Shown in pieces: positions 9,596-20,852 of a DNA stretch of 64,000 nt. Numbering within the stretch: position 1 is the first letter of the stretch; every line of letters begins with the position of its first letter. A program made the position numbers and the translations under genes. The DNA lies in the NCBI RefSeq assembly GCF_000284515.1, contig NC_017668.1:2976001-3040000 (forward strand), read 5' to 3'. This DNA comes from Halobacillus halophilus DSM 2266. GTDB taxonomy: Bacteria > Bacillota > Bacilli > Bacillales > Halobacillaceae. Under the pieces are notes generated by a model, which ran no database searches, was not told the origin of the DNA, and was given only the letters and a program-made list of their open reading frames with translations.

Positions 9596-10526
9596 TTGAA
9601 GTTTCCTTTCTCTCTTGTTGTAGTTTATTCCATATAAAGCCGACTGTCGCAGTAAGCACTATAGCGGTCACCAGACGTATTGCGAGCAGTGGCCATATCG
9701 GTATGCCAAGCGGAATAAAAATTAGTGTATCTTCCACCACAGCGTGGCAGGACACTAGAAAAATAAGTGCTAAATACATATCTTTCTTGGATACCCCATC
9801 TTCCTCCACAGCCTGAATCATTAAGCCAGCACCATAAGCCAGGCCAATCGTCAATCCAGCTACCAGTGTCATCGAGGTATTTCTCTCCATCCCAAGAAAA
9901 CGGGTGGCTGGAGCAACCCATTCTGAGAACCGGTCCAGCCACCCTTTCTCACGTAAATATTGCATAAAAACCATTAACGGTATGACAATGAGAGCCAGTT
10001 GGAGAATTCCCATAAAAGCGGTCTGTAAGCCTTGCCATATGATCTCGTTCCATCCTTCTGGATCAGGTGTCTTCTCCGGGGTCAAACCGTATTTAGCTGC
10101 GCTGCTTCCACCATTCCAAAGCAGATTGATAAAAATAGCGGACAAGAAAGCCAGACCGATCCTTATTCCAGCCACAAACCACCAGCTGACTCCCACCCGC
10201 TTGGCAACCGTTGATTCTATAAGCAGATTATGGGAGAAGGACATCATGACAGCCATTATAAAAACTTCTTTTACTGTGAAATCAAAAGAAATAATTGCGG
10301 CAATCCCGGCATACAAATTCAAAAAGTTGCCTAAAACAAGTGGAACAGCTGCTTCCCCTGAAAGTCCGATCCATTGCATCAGTGGTTCCAATTGATCCAT
10401 AACCCATGACAGCACTGGTGTAAATTGAAGGATCGTTACTATAAGAGTTACTGGAAAAATAACCTTTCCAAGTGACCACGTGAGGTCCAGTCCTTTCCTT
10501 CCCCCTCGTAATAAAATGCCCTTCAT
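9570..10526 (-). CDS. yvoD: nucleoside-recognition (Gate) domain membrane protein, YvoD-like
   Basis: 318-residue polytopic protein with about eight hydrophobic segments arranged as two related Gate/nucleoside-recognition halves (VPLVLGNFLNLYAGIAAI in the first; MTLVAGLTIGLAYGAGLM in the second). Second half ends with a short polar tail. Function is unknown in B. subtilis. Conserved in position between lgt and ppaX, with 13 bp to lgt and an overlap with ppaX, so translationally coupled in the hprK operon. Confidence 0.82.
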   Translation of the reverse strand: MKGILLRGGRKGLDLTWSLGKVIFPVTLIVTILQFTPVLSWVMDQLEPLMQWIGLSGEAAVPLVLGNFLNLYAGIAAIISFDFTVKEVFIMAVMMSFSHNLLIESTVAKRVGVSWWFVAGIRIGLAFLSAIFINLLWNGGSSAAKYGLTPEKTPDPEGWNEIIWQGLQTAFMGILQLALIVIPLMVFMQYLREKGWLDRFSEWVAPATRFLGMERNTSMTLVAGLTIGLAYGAGLMIQAVEEDGVSKKDMYLALIFLVSCHAVVEDTLIFIPLGIPIWPLLAIRLVTAIVLTATVGFIWNKLQQERKETSNEHTHHSI

Positions 10527-10539
10527 TTCCTACTCTCCC

Positions 10540-11373
10540 TTATTTTGCTTTCTTTCCGTTATAATATTTATCCGCGTACCCAGCTTTTCTACGATAAACC
10601 ATCAAGGCTACAGCGAATAAGACTAAGACGATAGAAATGAATTGAGCCATTCGAATTTCCCCAAACAAGTACAGACTGTCTGTTCGCATACCTTCAATAA
10701 AGAAACGCCCAACAGAATACCAGATTACATAGCTTAAGAATACTTCTCCACGACGAGGATTGAATTTATGGCGCAGTACCAATAGAAGAACAAAACCGAG
10801 GATATTCCATAACGATTCATATAGAAAAGTCGGATGGTAAACTGTGCCTTCAATGCACATCTGCTGATTGATAAAACCAGGCAAATATTGCATGAAATTA
10901 TTATAAAATGCTTCTGAAACAGGGCCGCCATGCGCTTCCTGATTCATAAAGTTTCCCCAGCGTCCAATCGCTTGTCCAAGAATTAAACTAGGTGCAGCGA
11001 TATCCGCCATCATCCAAAAGGAAATCCCTTTCACCCGTGTATAGACAACGGCTGTAAGTACGGCCCCTATTAAAGCTCCGTGAATAGCAATACCGCCTTC
11101 CCAAACGGCAAAAACCTTCCACCACGGACCACCGGCGTACCGATCCCATTCGAAAATGACGTAATAAATCCTTGCAAATAAGATGGATACTGGAATTGCA
11201 TAAACTACGATATCCACCATATAGTCTTTTTTAAGTCCCAGGCGTTCGGTTTCATTGGTCGCAATCCACAGTCCTAAAAAGGCGCCAGTCGCGATAATAA
11301 ATCCATACCAGTAGATAGGTAAAGGCCCTAATTGAATTAATACAGGATCCAGAGCCTCAGGTGTACAAGTCAT
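10540..11373 (-). CDS. lgt: prolipoprotein diacylglyceryl transferase
   Basis: Integral membrane enzyme transferring diacylglycerol from phosphatidylglycerol to the lipobox cysteine of prolipoproteins. The Lgt signature [14 protein letters not shown] and the PTFLYES motif are intact, with seven TM segments; length 277 residues. The ATG at 11373 ([11 protein letters not shown]) is preferred: the GTG nine bases upstream would lie directly against the AAGGAGC ribosome binding site. Second gene of the hprK operon. A substrate lipoprotein, the CccB-like cytochrome, is encoded in the same window. Confidence 0.95.
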   Translation of the reverse strand: MTCTPEALDPVLIQLGPLPIYWYGFIIATGAFLGLWIATNETERLGLKKDYMVDIVVYAIPVSILFARIYYVIFEWDRYAGGPWWKVFAVWEGGIAIHGALIGAVLTAVVYTRVKGISFWMMADIAAPSLILGQAIGRWGNFMNQEAHGGPVSEAFYNNFMQYLPGFINQQMCIEGTVYHPTFLYESLWNILGFVLLLVLRHKFNPRRGEVFLSYVIWYSVGRFFIEGMRTDSLYLFGEIRMAQFISIVLVLFAVALMVYRRKAGYADKYYNGKKAK

Positions 11374-11387
11374 GTAGTGCACGCTCC

Positions 11388-12320
11388 TTATTCATTTTGC
11401 TGATCTTGATCGATTACATTGGTTAAACGTTCCGAAAATTCTTCAGCTGCATTTACGCCCATACGCTTCAAGCGGAAATTCATGGCTGCTACTTCGATAA
11501 TGACAGCCAGGTTACGTCCCGGACGAACCGGTATGGTTGCTTTAGGGATTTCAACGTCCATAATTTTCATTGTTTCTTCTTCGAGACCCAGACGATCATA
11601 CTGTTTGTTTTTCTCCCACAATTCCAGATTAATAATGAGCGTGATCCGTTTGAAACTCCTCACGGCCCCTGCACCAAACAATGTCATAACATTGATAATC
11701 CCTAGTCCGCGAATTTCCAGCAGATGTTCAATTAACGGGGGACTGTTTCCTATTAACGTATCATAGTCTTCCTGACGGATTTCTACACTATCGTCAGCCA
11801 CAAGACGGTGACCCCGCTTGACTAATTCAAGTGCGGTCTCACTTTTACCTACACCACTTTGTCCAGTAATGAGCACACCTATCCCATAAATGTCTACTAA
11901 TACACCATGGATAGCCGTAAATGGAGCAAATTTTGTTTCAAGAAAATTAGTGAGGCGGCTGATCACTCTTGTGGTTTTATGAGGGGAGCGCATTAATGGT
12001 ACACCAGCTTCCTGGGCAGCGGTGATTAATTCACTCGGAATGTCCATCCCTCTTGTGATCACAATGCCGGGTGTAACATCCGTACACAGTTTCTCTGATC
12101 TTTCCTGACGCTGTTCATTCGTTAACTCATTAAAATATGAAAGTTCAGTCTTCCCGAGAAGCTGTAAACGCTCTTTAGGGTAAAACTTAAAGTAACCTGT
12201 CATCTCCACCCCTGGACGCGAAATGTCACTTGTATGTATTTCACGGTGTACGCCATCTTTCCCAGCCAACAATTCCAGTTGAAATTGATCCAATAAATCT
12301 TCTGTACGCACTTTACTCAT
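11388..12320 (-). CDS. hprK: HPr kinase/phosphorylase
   Basis: 310 residues, same length as B. subtilis HprK. Walker A loop [14 protein letters not shown] at ~155, the [10 protein letters not shown] catalytic region, and the HprK signature [20 protein letters not shown] are all present. Phosphorylates Ser46 of HPr with ATP or PPi and reverses it by phosphorolysis, so setting CcpA-dependent carbon catabolite repression. Good AGGAGG RBS upstream. First gene of hprK-lgt-yvoD-ppaX-yvoF. Confidence 0.97.
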   Translation of the reverse strand: MSKVRTEDLLDQFQLELLAGKDGVHREIHTSDISRPGVEMTGYFKFYPKERLQLLGKTELSYFNELTNEQRQERSEKLCTDVTPGIVITRGMDIPSELITAAQEAGVPLMRSPHKTTRVISRLTNFLETKFAPFTAIHGVLVDIYGIGVLITGQSGVGKSETALELVKRGHRLVADDSVEIRQEDYDTLIGNSPPLIEHLLEIRGLGIINVMTLFGAGAVRSFKRITLIINLELWEKNKQYDRLGLEEETMKIMDVEIPKATIPVRPGRNLAVIIEVAAMNFRLKRMGVNAAEEFSERLTNVIDQDQQNE

Positions 12321-12424
12321 CTATTAAAGACCTCCTTAGTCGTTCGATCACTAAACACTATTGTAGCATGTTTTACAGGATCTTGGACATACGCAGAAAA
12401 GGCGTACATCTAACACCGTTCATG

Positions 12425-13060
12425 CTCTGTTAAAAAAGCAGCAGGAGAAGGATATCATCAATCAAAAGATCAACTTCACTTTATCCAAAAGTCTCTCTTA
12501 AATCCCAGTGTTGATTTTACAGTAAAGCTCTCGATTGCGTAAGACTTGATTTCGAGATATCTCGTGAGAGAGTTAGGTTCTGCGGGGAACGAATCGCTTT
12601 CCGGGGTCTCACCGATCATGTTTATCCCACAGGAGTCTCCCCGTTCCCCTCCGGACCTGGCCGAATCAGAAACTCGAAATGGCTTCACCCTTCCCCAGCT
12701 TGAGAAGAAATGACCACATGGGCGTATATACTTTCTTCAGGCTGGAACTATGCGGGATAGCCTGTTATATAAGCATTTTCAGGCAGGTTAAGGAGGAGAG
12801 TACACTTTCCTTCCGAAGGGTACGTTCGCCCTAATAAAGTTGGGTTGGTTGGGAAATGGCGAGACTCCCATGGGAGAAGGAACTAGGTGAGATCCCACAG
12901 GGAGTGAAACGAGCGAGGAAGCTCACCGTTCCCCCATAGGAAAGCGAGTTATTTCCCCACCATCCCTATACCTATTAAGTAACGGACCCCGATTTATCTC
13001 GAAACTGAGTCTTCAACTAAACGGCCCGTTAGTTGCACAAAGCTCTTAGGAAAAATCTAC
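12425..13060. repeat. intergenic repeat element A bounded by inverted repeats
   Basis: The 800 bp between hprK and yvlD hold no convincing gene. The region contains AAGACTTGATTTCGAGAT (12541-12558) and its inverted partner ATCTCGAAACTGAGTCTTC (12996-13014), preceded by TGTTGATTTTA (12509-12519). The same three blocks recur in the same order at 45744-45960. Inside copy A is an extra ~100-bp module (about 12858-12960: GGCGAGACTCCCATGGGAG ... AGGAAAGCGAGTTATTTCC) resembling GC-rich intergenic repeats common in Bacillaceae. A 70-codon frame here is a by-product of the repeat. Confidence 0.65.
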
Positions 13061-13082
13061 ATCAAAATTTAACGAAACCATT

Positions 13083-13121
13083 AAAAAACCGTTCAAGCAA
13101 TAGGTGCTTGAACGGTTTTTT
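13083..13121 (-). terminator. bidirectional terminator after yvlD
   Basis: Perfect 17-bp inverted repeat: AAAAAACCGTTCAAGCA and its complement around a 5-nt loop, ending at the yvlD stop codon. A and T runs on both sides allow function in both directions. Confidence 0.85.
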
Positions 13122-13481
13122 CTATTTCATATCTTTAATCAGGCTATTCAGTATTAAATTAATAATCGATATAATAATAGCCGCAATTATAGCCATTCCA
13201 AAGCCTGCTATTTCAAATGTGCTGCCGAGGAATACATCGGTCAGCCATAAGGTAATAGCATTAATGACTAACAGAAACAGCCCCAGTGAAACTATCGTTA
13301 TGGGCAAAGTTAATACAACTAGAATGGGACGGACAATCGCATTTAAAATCGACAATATAAAAGCAGCCAATAAGGCCCCGCCGACACCATCAATATGGAT
13401 CGACTCGAATAAAGCACCGACCGCAATAATTGCGATCGCATTTACCAAAATATGCAACAGCCAGCTTTTCACATAAATCAC
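13122..13481 (-). CDS. yvlD: phage-holin family 4 membrane protein, YvlD-like
   Basis: 119 residues almost entirely hydrophobic, with four TM segments and the family pattern NAIVRPILVVLTLPITIVSLGLF shortened here to NAIVRPILVVLTLPI. Matches the YvlD/DUF360 group. In B. subtilis yvlABCD is a sigma-W-regulated envelope-stress operon next to hprK and uvrA; here only the yvlB and yvlD counterparts remain, 22 bp apart, and the PspC-like yvlC gene is absent. Confidence 0.85.
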   Translation of the reverse strand: MIYVKSWLLHILVNAIAIIAVGALFESIHIDGVGGALLAAFILSILNAIVRPILVVLTLPITIVSLGLFLLVINAITLWLTDVFLGSTFEIAGFGMAIIAAIIISIINLILNSLIKDMK

Positions 13482-13503
13482 CCGCTTTCTTCTATAATAT
13501 TAT

Positions 13504-14541
13504 TCATTCTTGGCCGGAAGGAGAAACCGTAACCGAGCCTGTTTTCGTTTCCGCCTCTAAATGGTAAGCAGATTCATATTCTTCAAATGCTTCAAACGTC
13601 AATTGTTTATTGACCACCTCTTTTTTGTCCTCCAGAATTTTATAATTATCGATCTGACAATTTAAGCTGCCAAAGTTTGTACGGAGCTTTCCATCCACCC
13701 GTTTATGTTTGGGCAGAGACACTTTAATGCTGCCTGTAGTGGCTTTGTAGAAACCAGTATGGGCTTTTTCTCCAAAATGATCGACCGTGATGCTTCCACT
13801 TACAGCAGACACATCACTTTTTCCAAAGTCACCGCCCAGTGTAACGGCACCGTTCAAAGTATCCATTTCACACGTATCAAATACACCGTCGGCGACCGTA
13901 ATAGCTCCATTACCTGTCTCCACTTTACACGTTTCCCCAACGACACTGTTCAACTGGATCCTTCCATTGGAAGTTTTGAGCTGGTAGTAATCACTATCCA
14001 TTTGATTAACGGTGATGGTGCCGTTTGCCAATTTGGATTTGATGAAGTCATATCTCTTTTTAGGAAGGGTGAGGTGAACGTACGTTTTAATTTTCTTAGA
14101 AGGACTGGCTAAACGTAAAAGACCATTATGAATATCAAGTTGGCCATCTGCTAAGAAGTGACGCCTGGCCTCTTCTTCATTATCCACCTGATAAACTCGC
14201 ACGTGATAAGCGGCTTTTACATAGTCCCTCTCCCATGTGTCTATATCAAGAGAACCGTTAGCAATCGAAAGATCTATATCGTTAAAATCATCTGATTCGG
14301 TCTGGGTCTCATAATCAAACTCTACATACTCACCAAACGAAAGATCAAAATCAGAGTTTTTTATTTTTTCAACAGCATCATCGAGAAAATTTCTAATTCC
14401 ATATTTCTTTTTTTCTTTTTCTTCTGCTTTTGATTCCTCAGCTTCCCTGTTTTCTACAGCAGCGAGAAGCTTCGCCCCTTCCTCGGCTGATACATTGCCT
14501 TCTTCTATCATTTTTAGAATCTTCATGCGCTCTTCGTTCAT
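13504..14541 (-). CDS. yvlB: DUF4097/SHOCT-like protein, YvlB-like
   Basis: 345 residues. Begins with a short helical SHOCT-like module (RMKILKMIEEGNVSAEEGAK), a charged linker, then a right-handed beta-repeat domain (DUF4097) with recurring ladders such as LANGTITVNQ, TGNGAITVAD, LNGAVTLGG and SGSITVDHFG. Such domains are found with PspC-like envelope-stress proteins. Start at 14541 is set by AAAGGAGATGG upstream; an in-frame ATG three codons earlier overlaps that site. Precedes yvlD in a two-gene unit. I found no sigma-W promoter upstream. Confidence 0.85.
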   Translation of the reverse strand: MNEERMKILKMIEEGNVSAEEGAKLLAAVENREAEESKAEEKEKKKYGIRNFLDDAVEKIKNSDFDLSFGEYVEFDYETQTESDDFNDIDLSIANGSLDIDTWERDYVKAAYHVRVYQVDNEEEARRHFLADGQLDIHNGLLRLASPSKKIKTYVHLTLPKKRYDFIKSKLANGTITVNQMDSDYYQLKTSNGRIQLNSVVGETCKVETGNGAITVADGVFDTCEMDTLNGAVTLGGDFGKSDVSAVSGSITVDHFGEKAHTGFYKATTGSIKVSLPKHKRVDGKLRTNFGSLNCQIDNYKILEDKKEVVNKQLTFEAFEEYESAYHLEAETKTGSVTVSPSGQE

Positions 14542-14601
14542 GACTACCATCTCCTTTTCTCATTAGTAAAGCATTCCCGGCATCTGGAGTAAAAAAACCA
14601 A

Positions 14602-14647
14602 TTAAAATACACCTTGAAAAAGACTGGCGTTGTCAATTCCAAGGTGT
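14602..14647 (-). terminator. probable terminator of bshB2
   Basis: ACACCTTG (14609-14616) pairs with CAAGGTGT (14640-14647) across a large loop; an AT-rich tail with U4 follows on the minus strand. Confidence 0.5.
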
Positions 14648-14655
14648 CATAGTTG

Positions 14656-15303
14656 TTACGTAAACGAATAACGGTAAAATCTTTCGGTTTTCAAACGTTC
14701 CAACTGCTCTGGCTGATCATTTAATAAACTCATCATTCCGTCAGCCTGAGAAAGGTGTGCCTTTATTGCGGCTAATTTGCGCTCCCAATAAGGTGTGATA
14801 TCATAAATCAACTCAGGCTCACCAAGCTCGGCTTCATGATTATTAGAAATGGCATGCATCCATACGTCCGGGCGTTTAAGCGAATCAATCTTTTTCACTG
14901 CTTCTACGGCTGCAGCACCTAACGCGTCATGATCCGGATGGACGGCATACCCTGGATAATGGGTAATGACCAGCGTAGCATTAAGATCCTCAATCTTTTC
15001 TTTAAGATGACTGGCGACTTTCTCGATAGGTTCGAATTCAAGAGTCTTATCCCGATAGCCTAGAAACTCGACATTAATGTCCAGCTGTTTCGCTGCTTCT
15101 TCCAGTTCTTTTTTACGGTAGGAGGAGAGCGTCTCGCGGTTAGCAAACACAGGGTTGCCCATATTTCTGCCCATCTCTCCAAGAGTACCGCATAAGTAAG
15201 TAACCGGGACGCCTTTCTCTCTATATTTAGCTATCGTGCCTGAAGCACCGAAAGATTCATCATCAGGGTGTGGAAAAATAACGACTACGTGTTCTTCACT
15301 CAT
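14656..15303 (-). CDS. bshB2: bacillithiol biosynthesis deacetylase BshB2
   Basis: LmbE/PIG-L family zinc-dependent N-deacetylase, 215 residues. Zinc motif FPHPDDESFGASGT at the N-terminus, the LGEMGRNMG region and HPDHDALGAAA in the middle are intact. Removes acetyl from GlcNAc-malate (or acts as bacillithiol-S-conjugate amidase) in bacillithiol metabolism. The start ATG at 15303 overlaps the yojF stop by 8 bp, so the pair is translationally coupled as in B. subtilis yojF-bshB2; the longer frame begins within yojF and lacks an RBS. Confidence 0.9.
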   Translation of the reverse strand: MSEEHVVVIFPHPDDESFGASGTIAKYREKGVPVTYLCGTLGEMGRNMGNPVFANRETLSSYRKKELEEAAKQLDINVEFLGYRDKTLEFEPIEKVASHLKEKIEDLNATLVITHYPGYAVHPDHDALGAAAVEAVKKIDSLKRPDVWMHAISNNHEAELGEPELIYDITPYWERKLAAIKAHLSQADGMMSLLNDQPEQLERLKTERFYRYSFT

Positions 15304-15667
15304 CAGGATCAGCCTCATGTGAAAATGGGGTTTCACTAATTTCTAAAGCCACCATTAAACGTCCCTCACGATCATGACCGGCCATAAGTAAACGATTCTT
15401 ATCATCAATTTCAAAATCGCTTACCCCTTCTGCGTAAATCCATCCAATATCTAATTTAAGACCTACTCGATAGGAACCTCCTGTGCTGACGATTTTACCA
15501 TGCTGGTATTTAACTTGGGCATTACGAATAAACGCACCAACATTATAGGCTTCTTCATCAAAGTGGCTCGCATAGGCCCCGTTCGTAGTTTCTAAATGTA
15601 CATATACATCCTTTTTAGCCAAGCTATCAATCTTTTTTTGAACTTCGGTCTGACTAATTGGTTTCAT
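15296..15667 (-). CDS. yojF: YojF family protein (DUF1806)
   Basis: 123 residues, soluble, starting MKPISQTEVQKKID after an AGGAGG RBS. Matches the small YojF family always found beside bshB2; contains the typical VYVHLETTNGAYASHF and IGWIYAEGVSDF segments. Function unknown; the fixed pairing suggests a partner or accessory of the bacillithiol deacetylase. The upstream 38 codons of the open frame are discarded because they lack a ribosome binding site. Confidence 0.85.
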   Translation of the reverse strand: MKPISQTEVQKKIDSLAKKDVYVHLETTNGAYASHFDEEAYNVGAFIRNAQVKYQHGKIVSTGGSYRVGLKLDIGWIYAEGVSDFEIDDKNRLLMAGHDREGRLMVALEISETPFSHEADPDE

Positions 15668-15744
15668 TGCGAATTCCTCCTGTCTACACATCATGATGAC
15701 CAGAATTTGAAATAAAACATTTCTGTGTATGCTTGTTTGTGTGT

Positions 15745-15774
15745 ATAAACCAAAGGAGAAGCACTCTCCTTTGG
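15745..15774 (-). terminator. hairpin downstream of uvrA
   Basis: CCAAAGGAGA and TCTCCTTTGG form a 9-10 bp stem; only a short U tract (TTTATA) follows on the minus strand, so the terminator is weaker than others in the window. Confidence 0.5.
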
Positions 15775-15830
15775 CTATCAATCTAACCTATCCACCACAA
15801 TACTTAACTTGGAGGGAAGCGTCAAAACAT

Positions 15831-18707
15831 CTACTCGTTGGCTGCTTTTTCCTTGGACTGTAACCTTTGCTCCATCCGTTTACGATCCCGTTCCAATACA
15901 GGCTTAAGATAATGACCAGTATAGGAAGCTTTAGTTTCCGCTACTTCTTCAGGAGTACCGGTAGCAATAATTTCTCCGCCTTTGTCTCCACCTTCAGGGC
16001 CAAGATCGAGTATATAATCCGCCTCTTTGATTACATCAAGGTCGTGTTCAATAATCAATACGCTGTCCCCATTATCTACAAGCCGCTGGAGTACTTTTAG
16101 GAGACGGGAAATATCATCCACATGCAGACCTGTTGTAGGTTCATCAAGAATGTAAAAGGATCTCCCGCTCGAGCGGCGGTGAAGTTCACTGGCAAGCTTA
16201 ACCCGTTGGGCTTCTCCTCCGGAGAGTGTGGTAGCCGGCTGGCCAAGTTTAATGTATTCCAGACCTACATCGGCTACTGTCTGCAATTTCCGTTTAATCT
16301 TCGGAATGTTATTAAAGAAATCCAAAGCTTCTTCGATCGTCATAGCTAATACATCTGCAATACTTTTCCCTTTATATTTCACCTCTAAAGTTTCCCGATT
16401 ATATCGCTTGCCGTCACATACTTCACAAGGAACATAAACGTCAGGAAGGAAATGCATTTCAATTTTAATAATTCCATCGCCTCGACAGGCTTCACAACGC
16501 CCGCCTTTAACATTGAAACTGAATCGACCTTTTTTATACCCGCGAATCTTAGCTTCATTCGTTTGAGCAAATACATCACGGATATTATCGAATACTCCGG
16601 TATAAGTCGCCGGATTTGAACGAGGTGTACGGCCGATTGGTGATTGATCAATATCGATCACTTTTTCCAAATGCTCCATACCTTCTATTGTTTTATGCTT
16701 ACCTGGTTTCTGTTTGCCTCTATGCAATTTCATGGAAAGCGATTTATATAGGATCTCATTTATAAGTGTACTTTTGCCAGACCCGGATACGCCTGTTACA
16801 GCTGTGAACAGACCTAATGGGATTTGTGCATTTACATTTTTTAAGTTATTTTGTTCTGCACCTTTTATCTTTAAGAAGCGTTCATCCGGTTTTCTTCTCT
16901 CAGCGGGAAGCGGGATGAATTTTTTTCCAGACAAATACTGTCCTGTTAATGACTTACCGCTTTTCATCACTTGCTTAGGTGTCCCCTGTGAGACGATCTG
17001 ACCGCCGTGAGCACCAGCACCTGGTCCGATATCAATTAAATAATCAGCTGCGAGCATTGTATCTTCATCGTGCTCTACTACAATCAGTGTGTTATCCAGA
17101 TCCCTCATACGCTTCAGCGTATTGATTAACCGATCGTTATCACGCTGGTGAAGACCGATAGAAGGCTCATCCAGTACATAAAGCACGCCGGTTAGAGCGG
17201 ATCCAATCTGCGTTGCCAGTCTGATACGCTGAGCTTCGCCTCCTGATAGTGTTCCGGCAGAACGGGACAAGGTTAAATAATCCAGTCCGACGTTCGCGAG
17301 GAAACTGAGTCTTTCAGAGATTTCTTTTAAGATCATACGAGCAATGGTTTCTTCTTTTTCAGTCAATTCAAGTCCATCAAAGAATTCCTTTGCTTCGGTT
17401 ACGGAATAATCTGTTGTAATGCCAATATGTTTTCCGTTAATTAATACGGCAAGGGCTTCTTCATTCAAGCGGTTGCCTTTACACTTAGGGCAGGGTTTTT
17501 GAGCCATATATTTTTCCATTTGCTCACGGATAAAATCTGAACTCGTTTCACGGTATCGACGGGAAATATTAGGTATTACTCCCTCGAAAAAAATCTCATT
17601 CTCTCGGACTTTTCCGAAATCATTTTCGTAACGGAAGTAAACTTTTTCATCGCCGCTTCCATATAAAATTCGTTCCATATGTTCCTTTGGTAAATCCTGA
17701 ATAGGTACATCCATATCTATACCATAATGATCTGCTACACTTTTCAGGAGTTGAGGGTAATACTGGGAGCTGGTTGGCTCCCATGCCGCAATAGCATGTT
17801 CTTTCAGGGAAAGAGACCAGTCGGGTATGACCAGATCAATATCTACTTCTAACTGTGTACCGAGACCATCACACCGGTTACAGGCCCCGTAAGGACTGTT
17901 GAAAGAGAACATCCTCGGCTCCAGTTCACTTACAGAAAAACCGCAGATCGGGCAGGCATGATGTTCAGAGAAAGACAATTCTTCCTCTCCTATAACATCC
18001 ACCAGGGTATGCCCCCCGCCTAGTTTTAAGGCCGTTTCAATTGAATCGGATAGCCGGCCTTCAACTCCTTCTTTAACCACAATCCGGTCCACTACCACTT
18101 CAATAGAGTGTTTTTTGTTTTTATTCAAATTTATTTCCTCGGAAATCTCACGCATTTCTCCATCTACTCGCAGACGAACATATCCTTCTTTCTGCAATTG
18201 TTCAAATACTTTGGCATGCTCACCTTTTCGACCTGAAACCACCGGGGAGAGAATTTGCATTTTCGTTCTTTCCGGATACTCCATAATTTGATCAACCATC
18301 TGCTGTACGGTCTGCGAATTAATTTCAATTCCATGCTTTGGACAAGTAGGGCGACCTACGCGTGCGAACAGCAGACGCAGATAGTCATAAATTTCAGTTA
18401 CCGTTCCCACTGTTGACCTGGGGTTACGACTGGTCGTTTTCTGATCGATCGAAATGGCTGGAGAAAGACCTTCTATGGAATCCACATCCGGTTTATCCAT
18501 TTGTCCTAAAAATTGCCGGGCATAGGCACTTAGAGACTCGACATAACGTCGCTGCCCCTCTGCGTATATGGTATCGAACGCTAAAGAAGACTTCCCGGAA
18601 CCGGACAACCCTGTCATAACGACCAGTTTATTCTTAGGAATATCAATATCGATCCCTTTTAAATTGTGGGCCCGGGCTCCTTTAATACTAATATGCTTGC
18701 TGGCCAT
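15831..18707 (-). CDS. uvrA: excinuclease ABC subunit A
   Basis: 958-residue DNA-damage recognition ATPase of nucleotide excision repair. Two ABC cassettes: Walker [15 protein letters not shown] (~31-44) and [14 protein letters not shown] (~640), signatures [12 protein letters not shown] and [12 protein letters not shown], plus zinc-binding CPICGF...CNRC and CEACRGDG...CEVC clusters. Full length. It lies 6 bp after uvrB and belongs to the same SOS-controlled operon. Confidence 0.98.
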   Translation of the reverse strand: MASKHISIKGARAHNLKGIDIDIPKNKLVVMTGLSGSGKSSLAFDTIYAEGQRRYVESLSAYARQFLGQMDKPDVDSIEGLSPAISIDQKTTSRNPRSTVGTVTEIYDYLRLLFARVGRPTCPKHGIEINSQTVQQMVDQIMEYPERTKMQILSPVVSGRKGEHAKVFEQLQKEGYVRLRVDGEMREISEEINLNKNKKHSIEVVVDRIVVKEGVEGRLSDSIETALKLGGGHTLVDVIGEEELSFSEHHACPICGFSVSELEPRMFSFNSPYGACNRCDGLGTQLEVDIDLVIPDWSLSLKEHAIAAWEPTSSQYYPQLLKSVADHYGIDMDVPIQDLPKEHMERILYGSGDEKVYFRYENDFGKVRENEIFFEGVIPNISRRYRETSSDFIREQMEKYMAQKPCPKCKGNRLNEEALAVLINGKHIGITTDYSVTEAKEFFDGLELTEKEETIARMILKEISERLSFLANVGLDYLTLSRSAGTLSGGEAQRIRLATQIGSALTGVLYVLDEPSIGLHQRDNDRLINTLKRMRDLDNTLIVVEHDEDTMLAADYLIDIGPGAGAHGGQIVSQGTPKQVMKSGKSLTGQYLSGKKFIPLPAERRKPDERFLKIKGAEQNNLKNVNAQIPLGLFTAVTGVSGSGKSTLINEILYKSLSMKLHRGKQKPGKHKTIEGMEHLEKVIDIDQSPIGRTPRSNPATYTGVFDNIRDVFAQTNEAKIRGYKKGRFSFNVKGGRCEACRGDGIIKIEMHFLPDVYVPCEVCDGKRYNRETLEVKYKGKSIADVLAMTIEEALDFFNNIPKIKRKLQTVADVGLEYIKLGQPATTLSGGEAQRVKLASELHRRSSGRSFYILDEPTTGLHVDDISRLLKVLQRLVDNGDSVLIIEHDLDVIKEADYILDLGPEGGDKGGEIIATGTPEEVAETKASYTGHYLKPVLERDRKRMEQRLQSKEKAANE

Positions 18708-18713
18708 ACTTCC

Positions 18714-20696
18714 TCATCCCTCCGCTTTTAATTCCAATAATATATCACGTAATTCAGCCGCTCTTTCGAAGTCTAAATCGCGAGCCGCCTGTTTCATTTC
18801 TGTTTCCATATTGTCAATCGTTTCCTGACGTTCTTTCTTCGTCATTTCAGAAGGACGTTTCATACCGCTGTCGTAAGAACCTTCTTCTTCGGAAACGGCC
18901 GTTGCTTTAATAACATCGCGGACTTCTTTGTGGATTGTTTTCGGTGTAACCCCATGTTCTTCATTATAAGCAATTTGCTTTTCACGACGCCTGTATGTTT
19001 CATCAATTGCAAACTGCATCGACTTCGTAATTTTATCCGCGTACATAATGACACGTCCGTTTTCGTTACGTGCCGCTCTTCCAATCGTCTGAATAAGAGA
19101 GCGGTCTGATCTCAAGAAGCCTTCTTTGTCAGCATCGAGAATAGTTACTAGAGAAACCTCTGGGATGTCAAGCCCCTCTCTAAGCAGGTTAATACCAATT
19201 ATTACATCGTATTTACCAACACGGAGATCGCGTATAACTTCTATTCTTTCCAGTGTTTTAATTTCAGAGTGCAAGTAAGCAACTTTGATACCAAGTTCTT
19301 TCAAATAATCCGTAAGGTCTTCAGACATTTTCTTCGTTAACGTTGTCACAAGAACCCGTTCGTTTCTTTCGGCACGCTTGTTAATTTCGCCTACAAGATC
19401 ATCGATTTGTCCATGAATCGGACGCACATCAATTTCAGGATCAAGCAGACCAGTCGGCCGGATGATCTGTTCAATGACTTTAGGTGTACGTTCTAATTCA
19501 TATGGCCCTGGAGTAGCCGATACATATGTGATTTGGTTCATATGATTTTCAAACTCCGGGAACTTCAGCGGCCGGTTATCGAGCGCTGAAGGTAACCGGA
19601 AACCGTGATCAACAAGCACCTGTTTACGTGCCTGGTCCCCATTGTACATACCCCGTACTTGAGGAAGTGTAACGTGTGACTCATCTGCCATAATCATGAA
19701 ATCATCTGGAAAGTAATCCAGGAGTGTGTATGGAGTTGCGCCTGGCTCACGAAATGTCAGATGACGAGAGTAGTTTTCGATCCCTGAGCAAAAACCCATT
19801 TCATTCATCATTTCTAAATCATAGTTCGTCCGCTGCTCTAAGCGCTGGGCTTCAAGCAGTTTATTTTGCTCACGCAATTCTTTTACGCGCTCAATCATTT
19901 CCTGCTCTATATTAACAATTGCTTTTTTAAGTTTGGATTCTCGTGTTACGAAGTGAGAAGCTGGGAAGATCGCTACATGCTCACGGTCGCCCATAACTTC
20001 TCCAGTCAGAACATCAATTTCGCGAATCCGATCGATTTCATCACCGAAAAACTCGACACGTATAGCATGCTCTTCACGTGAAGCCGGTATAATTTCAACA
20101 GAATCCCCGCGTACGCGGAACGTACCCCTCTGGAAGTCAATATCGTTGCGGGCATATTGGATGTCTACAAGATTACGTAATAATTCGTCACGGTCCTTTT
20201 CCATTCCTGAACGGATTGATAGCACCTGGCTTCGGTATTCGTCTGGAGAACCTAAACCGTAAATACACGATACACTGGCCACAATAATAACGTCGTTTCG
20301 TTCAAACAAAGCTGAAGTTGCCGAGTGTCTCAGCTTGTCAATTTCATCATTGATACTCGCATCTTTTTCTATAAATGTGTCAGAAGAAGGCACATAGGCC
20401 TCCGGCTGATAATAATCATAATAACTGACAAAATATTCGACAGCGTTGTTTGGAAAGAACTCTTTAAACTCGCTGTAGAGCTGGCCCGCCAGTGTTTTAT
20501 TATGGGCAATGATTAATGTAGGTTTATTAACTTCCTGAATCACGTTGGACATGGTGAACGTTTTCCCTGTCCCTGTCGCCCCTAAAAGAGTCTGGTGCTT
20601 TTCCCCGCGATTAATTCCATCTACAAGTTCCTGAATCGCTCGCGGCTGATCTCCTTGCGGGGAATATTGTGAAACCAATTCGAATTTATTCTCCAT
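18714..20696 (-). CDS. uvrB: excinuclease ABC subunit B
   Basis: 660-residue helicase-like subunit that verifies damage and recruits UvrC. Walker [17 protein letters not shown] (~37), the beta-hairpin [16 protein letters not shown]-like [11 protein letters not shown], motif [15 protein letters not shown] and the C-terminal UVR coiled coil ([15 protein letters not shown]) are present. First gene of the uvrBA operon; an SOS box overlaps the promoter. The csbA gene that precedes uvrB in B. subtilis is not here. Confidence 0.98.
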   Translation of the reverse strand: MENKFELVSQYSPQGDQPRAIQELVDGINRGEKHQTLLGATGTGKTFTMSNVIQEVNKPTLIIAHNKTLAGQLYSEFKEFFPNNAVEYFVSYYDYYQPEAYVPSSDTFIEKDASINDEIDKLRHSATSALFERNDVIIVASVSCIYGLGSPDEYRSQVLSIRSGMEKDRDELLRNLVDIQYARNDIDFQRGTFRVRGDSVEIIPASREEHAIRVEFFGDEIDRIREIDVLTGEVMGDREHVAIFPASHFVTRESKLKKAIVNIEQEMIERVKELREQNKLLEAQRLEQRTNYDLEMMNEMGFCSGIENYSRHLTFREPGATPYTLLDYFPDDFMIMADESHVTLPQVRGMYNGDQARKQVLVDHGFRLPSALDNRPLKFPEFENHMNQITYVSATPGPYELERTPKVIEQIIRPTGLLDPEIDVRPIHGQIDDLVGEINKRAERNERVLVTTLTKKMSEDLTDYLKELGIKVAYLHSEIKTLERIEVIRDLRVGKYDVIIGINLLREGLDIPEVSLVTILDADKEGFLRSDRSLIQTIGRAARNENGRVIMYADKITKSMQFAIDETYRRREKQIAYNEEHGVTPKTIHKEVRDVIKATAVSEEEGSYDSGMKRPSEMTKKERQETIDNMETEMKQAARDLDFERAAELRDILLELKAEG

Positions 20697-20764
20697 GACG
20701 AAAACCTCCGTTCTTAACTAGTCATCATTAGTTTACCACATTAGTTTATCATTCTAACATTAAA

Positions 20765-20778
20765 CGAACAAACATTCG
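20765..20778 (-). promoter_or_regulatory. LexA/DinR SOS box upstream of uvrB
   Basis: CGAACAAACATTCG matches the Bacillus SOS box CGAAC-RNRY-GTTCG with one mismatch. It overlaps a plausible minus-strand promoter (TTGTTC, 17 bp, TAAACT) ~70 bp upstream of the uvrB start, as expected for LexA repression. Confidence 0.75.
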
Positions 20779-20810
20779 GTACTAAGCAGGTCCAGACTCT
20801 TCTCGTAATA

Positions 20811-20848
20811 AAGAAACTCTTGAGAAATTTTCATTTCTCAAGAGTTTC
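20811..20848 (-). terminator. terminator of the phosphorelay operon
   Basis: Perfect 15-bp stem GAAACTCTTGAGAAA (20813-20827) with its complement (20834-20848), five bases past the kinase stop, followed by TTTATTA on the minus strand. Confidence 0.8.
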
Positions 20849-20852
20849 ATGG

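Noticed and set aside
12476-12688. 70-codon minus-strand open frame in the hprK-yvlD gap
   Set aside because: No RBS or recognisable features; it lies across repeat element A and its inverted arms.
14551-14650. sigma-W promoter expected upstream of the yvlB-like gene
   Set aside because: No TGAAAC with CGTA at 16-17 bp was found, unlike the clear case at 3255-3280.
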